This document shows, in pieces, positions 7,318-13,180 of a DNA stretch of 20,054 nucleotides. Below the pieces are notes generated by a model. It did not search any database. It was given only the letters and a program-made list of their open reading frames with translations, and had not been told where the DNA came from. Source of the DNA: Pseudomonadota bacterium (lineage in GTDB: Bacteria; Pseudomonadota; Alphaproteobacteria; Rhizobiales; Beijerinckiaceae); the NCBI GenBank assembly GCA_023386115.1, contig JAEWKL010000005.1, positions 1 through 20,054 of the forward strand, in the 5' to 3' direction. Made by a program: the position numbers and the translations under genes. The first letter of the stretch is position 1. Every line of letters begins with the position of its first letter.

Positions 7318-7499
7318 GTCGTACGGTCTTCCATCGATGAGGGACGGCGGCAGCCGTCATCCGGCCCGGGCGTCATGCACGACGGACCTCCCGAGCGGCC
7401 GGCCGCCCGTGCCCGGGACGGAGCAGCTCCACTTCACCAGGAAGCTCGGCCGCGCCGCTGGTTCTCGACTTCCCTTGGCGGCCGCGGGTCGGGACGCGC

Positions 7500-7712
7500 T
7501 CAGCCGATCTGGCCGTCGAGGTCGAATTGCTTGGCGACTGCCAGCCGCTGCGACCGCTGCCGGTCGTCATCGACCGTCCCGTCCCCCCGTCGGGCGTCGC
7601 TACGGTCGCCGGCGGCGTTTCGCCGAGCGGCGTCGCCGGGGCTGCGCCCGCCGGCGCTCCTGCCTGCTGCCGTGTCGGGGCGTTCGACAATCTGGCGCGG
7701 CCACAGGCTCAT
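7500..7712 (-). CDS. Possible small protein, unknown
   Basis: A 70-codon open frame beginning MSLWPRQIVERPD and ending KQFDLDGQIG. AAGAGGA lies about nine bases before the ATG at 7712; a second ATG at 7721 directly abuts that site. The codon third positions are G/C-rich through the length, and the composition is rich in Arg, Asp, Ala and Gly. Two dyad sequences (7755-7767 and 7796-7817) sit in the A/T-richer DNA just upstream. I recognise no family. In DNA this GC-rich, short open frames arise by chance, so it may not be a gene. Confidence 0.25.
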   Translation of the reverse strand: MSLWPRQIVERPDTAAGRSAGGRSPGDAARRNAAGDRSDARRGDGTVDDDRQRSQRLAVAKQFDLDGQIG

Positions 7713-7754
7713 CGCAGTCATTCCTCTTTGCGGACAAGCACGGCGCCGGCCCGC

Positions 7755-7767
7755 CATTGCCGCAATG
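7755..7767. promoter_or_regulatory. 13-base dyad, possible operator
   Basis: CATTGC-C-GCAATG is a perfect inverted repeat with 6-bp arms. It lies 43-55 bases upstream of the possible small gene at 7712 (minus strand), in an otherwise non-coding stretch. The TTGC...GCAA core is of the kind bound by dimeric repressors such as LacI-type proteins, but no such regulator is in the window. Confidence 0.3.
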
Positions 7768-7795
7768 ATAGGATCGATGGAAGGCGCAAGTCGAT

Positions 7796-7817
7796 AGATT
7801 TATATTGCTATATATCT
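7796..7817. repeat. A/T-rich imperfect inverted repeat
   Basis: AGATTTATA (7796-7804), loop TTGC, TATATATCT (7809-7817): nine-base arms with one mismatch. It is a sharply A/T-rich spot in GC-rich DNA, 79 bases upstream of the possible small gene. It may be a promoter element, an operator or an unwinding site. Confidence 0.35.
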
Positions 7818-7917
7818 CGGAAATCGGAGGATGATCATTTCGTGGCGACGTCGCTCTGGGCATTCGCTTTTCCCGGGGACGCAGCACCCGCAGCACGGCC
7901 GGGTCGCTCGGCCCCGG

Positions 7918-8133
7918 TCACGCCGCGAGAGCGACGTGGTGGCACGCGAGACTCCCGCTGCCGGCGGAGCGCAAAGGCGGCGCCTCGGCGCGACACTGCA
8001 CGGTCGCCAGGGTGCAGCGGGGCGCGAACGGGCATCCACCCTCGCCGACCGTCGCGACCTCGTCGTCGGCCACCAGCGCCGCCGGACGGCGAGCGAGCGC
8101 CGTCGCGATCACGCGCCCGCCGGCGAAGACGGA
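7918..8133 (-). pseudogene. Remnant of a dipeptide/oligopeptide ABC transporter ATPase
   Basis: The minus-strand translation keeps two separated pieces of a DppD/OppD-type ATPase, fused by an internal deletion. The first piece, FAGGRVIATALARRPAALVADDE (about 8127-8059), resembles the ABC signature plus Walker B region (LSGGQ...ALARRPALLVADEP), but with bases missing after the GG and a substituted Walker B. The next residues jump directly to GGCPFAPRCTLATVQCRAEAPPL and ACHHVALAA, the C-terminal oligopeptide-transporter (oligo_HPY) domain with its four spaced cysteines. The roughly 100-residue stretch normally between these pieces (D-loop, H-loop) is absent, as are Walker A and the N-terminal half. 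The protein cannot be a working ATPase. A complete homologue of the same C-terminal domain is seen at the right edge, 19563-20054. Confidence 0.6.
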
Positions 8134-8233
8134 CGCGAACGTACCCATCGGGCGATCCGGCGTCGAGGCGGCCCTGCCGGATCTCCGGCGGCGGCGGCCC
8201 TGCCGTAGCGGAGGAAAAAGCACCGAACAAGGC

Positions 8234-8262
8234 TTGCGGCACGCCGGTGCTTCATAGATTAT
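8234..8262 (+). promoter_or_regulatory. Candidate promoter for the small gene and cysE
   Basis: TTGCGG (8234-8239), a 17-base spacer, then GATTAT (8257-8262) resembles a sigma-70-type promoter (three and four of six consensus bases). Transcription would start near 8269, about 150 bases before the ATG at 8421. The leader between shows no riboswitch that I can recognise. Confidence 0.3.
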
Positions 8263-8420
8263 GGCATGAAATCAGAGGGTTAGCGAAGTAAATGCTCTTG
8301 TCGGCGCCGTTCGCGATCATAGCCTTCTCGGGCATGGCCGAAATCGAGGGAGGTTCTTCCCGCCGGGTGGTCCGCGGCGCACGGCAGCCCTCTTCGCTCA
8401 CCCCATCGGAGGATCACGCC

Positions 8421-8627
8421 ATGGCTTCAGCGACGATGACGCGCGGCGACGAGGTGGTGTTAGACCGGCTCGACCTCGCGGATGCGCTGGGGATCTGGCG
8501 CAACGCCAAGGGGCGGGTCGTCGGCATCCACGGCCAGGACGACCGGACGCCGACCATCGACGTTGCGTTCGACGGCCACGAAATCCTGCAGCGCTACCTG
8601 CCGGACCTCTTCCGGCGCGTACACTAA
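8421..8627 (+). CDS. Small conserved-looking protein upstream of cysE, unknown function
   Basis: A 68-residue soluble protein. It has an ideal ribosome site, GGAGG eight bases before the ATG. The translation has a balanced, protein-like composition (VLDRLDLADALGIWRN, GRVVGIHGQDDRT, IDVAFDGHEILQRYLPDLF) with predicted alpha and beta segments. It has no signal peptide, no membrane segment and no cysteines. The open frame continues upstream to an ATG at 8292 that has no ribosome site. The stop is 26 bases before the cysE start, so the two genes are probably co-transcribed. A role linked to sulfur or serine acetyltransferase control is possible from position alone. It does not look like DUF3126, the small family often found next to cysE in alphaproteobacteria. 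One rare TTA leucine codon occurs at about residue 16. Confidence 0.7.
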   Translation: MASATMTRGDEVVLDRLDLADALGIWRNAKGRVVGIHGQDDRTPTIDVAFDGHEILQRYLPDLFRRVH

Positions 8628-8653
8628 CCCCCCGTCACGGAGATCGTCCCGGC

Positions 8654-9523
8654 ATGGATCCGGCCCTGCCGCCCGCCCTTCGGGCGAGCGCCTCCGCTTT
8701 GCGACAATCTCCCCTGCGCGCGACGAGCCACAGCACGGCGGAGACCGATGTCTGGGCCGAACTGCGCGCCGAGGCGGAGGCGGCATTGATCGAGGAGCCG
8801 CTCTATGCCGGGATCATCCAGGCGACGATCCTCGACCAGCGCAGCCTGGCACAGGCCTTCGCCTACCGCCTCGCCCACCGGCTCGGCGACGGCGACCTCG
8901 CCCGGCTGTCGATGCGCGACCTCTGCCTCGCCGCCTTCGAGGCCGACCCGCAGGCCGGCGCCCACGCCGTGCGCGACCTGATCGCGATCCGCGAGCGCGA
9001 CCCGACCTGCCGCCGCTACCTCGATCCGTTTCTGTTCTACAAGGGCTTGGCCGCCCTCGAAGGCTACCGCGTCGCGCACTGGCTCTGGCACCAGGGCCGG
9101 ATGACGCTGGCCCTCCATGTCCAGAGCCGGATCTCGGAGGTGTTCGGCTGCGACATCCACCCGGCGGCGCGGATCGGCTCCGGCGTGTTCATCGACCACG
9201 CCACCGGCGTCGTCATCGGCGAGACGACGGTGATTGCCGACGACGTCTCGATCCTGCAATCAGTGACCCTGGGCGGTAACGGCAAGGAGAGCGGCGACCG
9301 TCATCCGAAGATCGAGCGCGGGGTGTTGCTGAGCGTCGGCGCCAAGGTCCTCGGCAACATCCGGGTCGGCGAAGGCGCCAAGGTCGCGGCGGCCGCAGTG
9401 GTGCTGCACGAGGTTCCAGCCCACACCACCGTCGCGGGCGTGCCGGCCCGGGTGGTGTCGCGCATCCCGCGCAGCGAGGAGCCGGCCCTCACCATGGACC
9501 AATTCTTCGGCGAGGGGATCTGA
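8654..9523 (+). CDS. cysE: Serine O-acetyltransferase
   Basis: Transfers acetyl from acetyl-CoA to L-serine, giving O-acetylserine, the acceptor for sulfide in cysteine synthesis. The 289-residue protein has the N-terminal helical SATase domain from about residue 33 (VWAELRAEAEAAL, then the ATILDQRSLAQAFAYRLAHRL helix). The left-handed beta-helix acyltransferase domain follows, with DIHPAARIGSG, DHATGVVIGET, DVSILQSVTLGG and DRHPKI. Asp167 and His182 are 15 residues apart, as in the catalytic pair of characterised CysE. The C-terminus FFGEGI ends in isoleucine, like the E. coli tail GDGI that inserts into the CysK active site, so a cysteine synthase complex is likely. The first 32 residues are an extra low-complexity extension. 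Its place among organosulfur genes suggests it supplies the carbon skeleton for scavenged sulfur. Confidence 0.95.
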   Translation: MDPALPPALRASASALRQSPLRATSHSTAETDVWAELRAEAEAALIEEPLYAGIIQATILDQRSLAQAFAYRLAHRLGDGDLARLSMRDLCLAAFEADPQAGAHAVRDLIAIRERDPTCRRYLDPFLFYKGLAALEGYRVAHWLWHQGRMTLALHVQSRISEVFGCDIHPAARIGSGVFIDHATGVVIGETTVIADDVSILQSVTLGGNGKESGDRHPKIERGVLLSVGAKVLGNIRVGEGAKVAAAAVVLHEVPAHTTVAGVPARVVSRIPRSEEPALTMDQFFGEGI

Positions 9524-9584
9524 CGCCCTCCGGCAGTCCCGTTTCGGAGATGGGTCATCGCGCGGCCGCGTTGCCGTCGCGTAT

Positions 9585-9850
9585 CAAACTATTTTACGAT
9601 TTTCGCCCTGCCTGGACCAATTTTGCTTGTTGATGCAGTAAATAAAATATTGATACGTCCTCGATGATATAAAGTAAAAATACAATCTATGTGCTCTCAT
9701 TGCCTGGGATACGTCATTACTGAAGCAGAGAAACGGCGGAATGGTCCAGCATTCCAGAGTGACATCCGCCAGGACTAATATCGAAATGCTGCACCGGGCA
9801 GGACCATCAACCAGCGATCTCGTATTACAGCTGACCACCTGATGGGGGTG
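9585..9850. other. A/T-rich intergenic island
   Basis: Bases 9601-9720 contain 45 G/C of 120 (about 38%), in sharp contrast to the flanking genes. The stretch carries no convincing gene. It contains a short dyad, GGAATG (9738-9743), six bases, CATTCC (9750-9755). The island may be a regulatory region, an old insertion, or the upstream region of the broken gene that follows. The 9524-9584 interval before it holds nothing clear. Confidence 0.55.
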
Positions 9851-9926
9851 GCGATGATTGCCGGCGTCTGTCCGCGCGGCATGCCGGGCCGTGCTCGGGG
9901 CACTACGGCGACACGACCGCCGTGCC

Positions 9927-10296
9927 GTCGTGCCGCTGTTCAGCCGCCTCGGCGATGCCGAGCCGGAGGTGCTCGCCGGTGACTTCACCGCGCGCCGGCA
10001 CCGCGCCGGCAGGGTCATCGCCGAGGAGGGCTCGACAGGGCGCAGCCTTCGTGGTGTTCGCCGACGGCACCGTCGAGCTGGCCTTGTCGGGTCCTCCCAA
10101 GGGCCGCCAGCACCAGGGGTGGCCATCCGCAGCGATGATGTCGAGAACGGTGACCTCGTCTGCGAGGCGGGCCCCCGCTCGGGCGTCGAGGCGCTCTCGG
10201 CGGTGACCGCTGCTCACCCTCGACCGCGCCGCGATCGACGACGAGGCGACCCGCGTCACCGACCTCGATTCCAACGAGATCGACCAGACTCGCGCC
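9927..10296 (+). pseudogene. Frameshifted cyclic-nucleotide-binding-domain gene remnant
   Basis: Pieces of a Crp-type cNMP-binding domain can be followed across alternating plus-strand frames. Frame A gives VVPLFSRLGDAEPEVLAGDF and RRHRAGRVIAEEGSTG (9927 to about 10041), which resembles the domain start PLFxxLxxxELxxLA...GxVIxxEGxxG. One base later the next frame gives AAFVVFADGTVELALSG, like the FYVVxxGxVEL strand. Frame A then resumes with ENGDLVCEAG and EALSAVTA, and the other frame continues LLTLDRAAIDD up to about 10296. The order and spacing match one domain disrupted by at least three small indels. No intact start or single open frame covers it. Sequencing error cannot be excluded as the cause of a frameshift, but several within 200 bases favour true decay. 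Whether a DNA-binding or membrane domain followed is not visible. Confidence 0.45.
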
Positions 10297-10447
10297 GGGA
10301 GGCAGGGCCGCGACCGGCCGCAGTGGCCTTGCCGGTCCGCGGGCTGCCGTCTTGCTCACCTCGTTCGTTGTGGAGCGGGTCTTTCCCGGGTTCGGCACGC
10401 AACCAGCTCAGGCGACCAGGGCCGTCAGGGCGTAGCCGCACGCCACA

Positions 10448-10476
10448 TTTAGTTTACAAATTCGATCGAATAAAAT
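10448..10476 (+). promoter_or_regulatory. Candidate operon promoter with a palindromic spacer
   Basis: TTTAGT (10448-10453), a 17-base spacer and TAAAAT (10471-10476) form a plausible sigma-70-type promoter in a locally A/T-rich patch 80 bases before the permease start. The perfect 12-base palindrome ATTCGATCGAAT (10460-10471) lies between and touching the two hexamers, a position where a bound dimer would block RNA polymerase. A consensus TTGACA also occurs at 10483-10488 but has no matching -10. Confidence 0.4.
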
Positions 10477-10557
10477 ACCAAGTTGACACGAAGGGGCTGC
10501 GCCCGGCGCGCCGCGGTCGCAACGGCCGCCGGACGCGAGCATGCGAAGCGAGCATTC

Positions 10558-11418
10558 ATGGCGGTTGAACTCTCCACCAAGGCGCCCCGGGGGATAGCGG
10601 GCGCACTTCGGACGGCATCGTGCAAGGCGGACCGCAGGCCCTGGAGCGAACGCGAGCTGATCGTCCTCTCCTGGCTCGCACCTGTCCTGTTCGCCCTGGC
10701 CTGGGAGGCCCTATGCCGGTTCGGCGGCGTGAACCCGCAGGTCATGCCGGCCCCGAGCGCGGTGCTCGCCACGGCCTGGACGCTCGTCGCGGACGGCTCG
10801 CTGTTCGTGCATCTCGGCTACAGCCTGCTGCGCGCCGCGACCGGCTTTCTCGTCGGCGGCGGCATCGGCTTCGGGCTCGGCCTGCTCGTCGGCTTCTCGC
10901 GCCTCGCCGAGGCGCTGCTCGACCGCTCGATCCAGATGATCCGGGCGATCCCCTTCCTCGCCCTCCTGCCGCTCGTCATCGTGTGGTTCGGCGTCGACGA
11001 GGCCGGCAAGATCTTCCTCGTCTCGCTCGGCGTGCTATTCCCGATCTACATCAACACCGTGCTCGGGATCCGACAAGTCGACCCGAAGCTCCTCGAAGTC
11101 GCGAAGGTCACGGGGCTCAGCCTGCGAGGCCGCATCACCAAGATCATCCTGCCCGGCGCGATGCCGTCGATCCTGACGGGCGTGCGCTACGCGCTCGCCG
11201 TCGCCTGGCTGGCGCTCGTCGTCGCCGAGACCATCGCCACCACCAAGGGCATCGGGTTCCTGGCGATGGATGCGCGCGAGTTCCTGCAGACCAACGTCAT
11301 CGTGCTGACCATCGTCATCTACGCGGCGATCGGCGTGATCGCCGACGGGGTCGCCCGCGCCCTGGAACGCCGGCTGCTCGCCTGGCACCCGAACTACGCC
11401 AAGGAGGAAAGCCGATGA
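10558..11418 (+). CDS. Sulfonate-type ABC transporter permease (SsuC/TauC-like)
   Basis: A 286-residue inner-membrane permease of the binding-protein-dependent family. Hydrophobic segments lie at about residues 34-52, 96-113, 127-144, 150-168, 207-225 and 245-263. The cytoplasmic coupling loop is at about 178-210 (LLEVAKVTGLSLRGRITKIILPGAMPSI), with the EAA-type G...P pattern that docks the ATPase. The first helix and the VMPAPSAVLATAW stretch are typical of SsuC/TauC. The N-terminal 30 residues are a basic cytoplasmic extension. Start choice: the ATG at 10558 has only a weak site (AAGCGAG); the frame is open back to a TTG at 10483. The stop overlaps the ATPase start (ATGA), showing translational coupling. 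It is the first gene of a six-gene operon. Confidence 0.9.
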   Translation: MAVELSTKAPRGIAGALRTASCKADRRPWSERELIVLSWLAPVLFALAWEALCRFGGVNPQVMPAPSAVLATAWTLVADGSLFVHLGYSLLRAATGFLVGGGIGFGLGLLVGFSRLAEALLDRSIQMIRAIPFLALLPLVIVWFGVDEAGKIFLVSLGVLFPIYINTVLGIRQVDPKLLEVAKVTGLSLRGRITKIILPGAMPSILTGVRYALAVAWLALVVAETIATTKGIGFLAMDAREFLQTNVIVLTIVIYAAIGVIADGVARALERRLLAWHPNYAKEESR

Positions 11419-12110
11419 GCGCCGCCGTCATCGTCCGCGGCTTGCGCCGCCGCTACGGCGAGCGGGTCGTCATCGAGGGCCTGGATCTGCGGATCGAGCT
11501 CGGTGAGTTCGTCGCCATGCTGGGCGCGAGCGGCTGCGGCAAGACCACGTTGCTGCGGGCGCTCGCCGGCCTCGACCCGGTCGATGCCGGGCGGATCGAC
11601 GGCCCGGCCCGGCCGGCGGTGGTGTTCCAGGAGCACCGGCTGCTGCCCTGGGCCCCGCTCTGGCAGAACGTCGCCCTCGGGATCGAGACGCCGGAGGCGA
11701 AGGCCCAGGCGGTCGCGGCCCTGCGCGAGGTCGGCCTCGCCGGGCGCGAGACCGACTGGCCGCGCAATCTCTCGGGCGGCCAGGCCCAGCGGGTGGCGCT
11801 GGCCCGCGCCCTGGTGCGCGAGCCGCGGCTCCTGCTCCTCGACGAGCCCTTCGCCGCCCTCGACGCGCTGACCCGCATCAAGATGCACGCGCTGATCAAG
11901 GATCTGGTGGCACGCCACCGGCCGGGTGTCCTCCTCGTCACCCACGACGTCGACGAGGCGATCGCCCTCGCCGACCGCATCCTGGTGATGCGCGGCGGCC
12001 GGATCGCCGCCTCCTACGACGTCGCGGTCGAGACCGAGGCGGGGCCGGGGCCTCTGCGCGGCAGGCTCCTCGGCGAACTCGGCGTCACGATCCACGACCG
12101 CGCCGCCTGA
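11415..12110 (+). CDS. Sulfonate-type ABC transporter ATPase (SsuB/TauB-like)
   Basis: A 231-residue ATP-binding subunit driving import through the permease just upstream. Walker A is GASGCGKTT (about 37-45), the Q-loop is VFQEHRLLPW with Gln72, the signature is LSGGQAQRV (119-127), Walker B is LLLLDEPF (139-146), the D-loop is ALD, and the H-loop His is at 177 in VTHDVDEA. The RLLPW after the Q-loop and the compact length are typical of SsuB/TauB/NrtD-type subunits. AAGGAGG lies seven bases before the ATG, which overlaps the permease stop by four bases. All catalytic residues are intact. As the only such ATPase in the window, it may serve all three sulfonate-type binding proteins. Confidence 0.93.
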   Translation: MSAAVIVRGLRRRYGERVVIEGLDLRIELGEFVAMLGASGCGKTTLLRALAGLDPVDAGRIDGPARPAVVFQEHRLLPWAPLWQNVALGIETPEAKAQAVAALREVGLAGRETDWPRNLSGGQAQRVALARALVREPRLLLLDEPFAALDALTRIKMHALIKDLVARHRPGVLLVTHDVDEAIALADRILVMRGGRIAASYDVAVETEAGPGPLRGRLLGELGVTIHDRAA

Positions 12111-12145
12111 ATCCCGAAGCACCGAACCGCACAGGACGTCTCGTC

Positions 12146-13144
12146 ATGACCCGCTCAGACGGTCCCGGCCTCGACCGGCGCCGGCTCATCCAGGGGGCCG
12201 GGCTGGCGCTCGGCGCCGCCGCGACGGGCCTCGGCCCGGCCCGGGCGCAAGGGACCCGCAACACCGACACCGTCCGCCTCGGCTGGGGACGGGGCGGCCT
12301 GCCGCTCATCGCCCGCGAGCGCGGCGAGTTCGAGAGGGGCCTCGCCGACCAGGGCATCACGGTGAAATGGGTCGGCCCGTTCCCCAACCATGCGCCGTCG
12401 TTGCAGGCCGTGGTCGGCGGCAGCGCCGATTTCGGCTTCTGGGGCAGCACCACGCCGGCGCTCGCCGCCATCATCGCCGGCTCGCCCCTCGTCTTCACCA
12501 GCTACAACGTCTACGCGCCGCGCTCGACCGCGATCATCGTCAAGAAGAACTCCGGCATCGACTCGGTCAAGGACCTCGCCGGCAAGAAGGTCGCGGTGAA
12601 CCGCTCGGGCCTTGGCGAGTTCCTGCTGGTCGCGGCCCTCGAGAAGCACGGCGTCGACCGCAAGACGGTCGAGTTCGTGTACCTCAACCCGCCGGATGCC
12701 TCGCCGGCCTTCGGACAGGGTCGGGTCGATGCCTGGTCGATGTGGACGCCCGCGGTCGCCATCGCCCGCGACCAGTATAACGCCAGGGACATCTTCTTCG
12801 AAGGAACCGACCTCGATTTCCTGATCGACTATTCGTCCCTCGTCACCTTGCGCGATTTCGCGACCAAGAACTCCGCCCTCGTGCGCGCGGTGATCGACGC
12901 CTATGCCCGCGAGGGCCAGTGGATCAGCGACAACCCGGTCGAGGCCGAGACCATTGCCCAGAAGGAGGGCAAGTACGGCGACGCGGTGCGCGACCACCTC
13001 GCCGGCCTCAAGCGCCGGAACCGCTTCTACGAGGCCGACGATGCCGCCTTCCTCGCCGGCTTCCAAAAGGCGGCCGACTGGCTCGCCGACCGGGCGATCC
13101 TGCCGAAGCGGGTCAGGGTCGCCGACCATTCCGTCCGGGTCTGA
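12146..13144 (+). CDS. ABC transporter binding protein, SsuA/TauA/NrtA superfamily (copy 3)
   Basis: A 332-residue periplasmic binding protein. The N-terminus LDRRRLIQGAGLALG with PARAQ is a twin-arginine-type signal with cleavage near residue 34. The body keeps the family order: VRLGWGRGGLPLIARERGEFE, VVGGSADFGFWGSTTPALAAIIAGSPLVFTSYN, SVKDLAGKKVAVNRSGLGEFLLVAALEKHG, VYLNPPDASPAFGQGRVDAWSMWTP. It differs from the two SsuA-like copies at several ligand-region positions (GWGRGG for GYQK, NRSGLGEF for NKGSNVH-type, WTP for WDP), so its ligand is probably not a simple alkane sulfonate. It is 35 bases downstream of the ATPase and 36 bases before the monooxygenase, inside the operon. AGGAC precedes the ATG. 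Confidence 0.9.
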   Translation: MTRSDGPGLDRRRLIQGAGLALGAAATGLGPARAQGTRNTDTVRLGWGRGGLPLIARERGEFERGLADQGITVKWVGPFPNHAPSLQAVVGGSADFGFWGSTTPALAAIIAGSPLVFTSYNVYAPRSTAIIVKKNSGIDSVKDLAGKKVAVNRSGLGEFLLVAALEKHGVDRKTVEFVYLNPPDASPAFGQGRVDAWSMWTPAVAIARDQYNARDIFFEGTDLDFLIDYSSLVTLRDFATKNSALVRAVIDAYAREGQWISDNPVEAETIAQKEGKYGDAVRDHLAGLKRRNRFYEADDAAFLAGFQKAADWLADRAILPKRVRVADHSVRV

Positions 13145-13180
13145 CGCACCCCCTCCCCTGTCTCCGCCAGGAGCGCGCCC

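Noticed and set aside
9584..10126. 180-codon minus-strand open frame across the A/T-rich island
   Set aside because: The translation changes abruptly from Arg/Pro-rich to Ile/Tyr/Phe-rich with the base composition and has no motifs, so it is chance.
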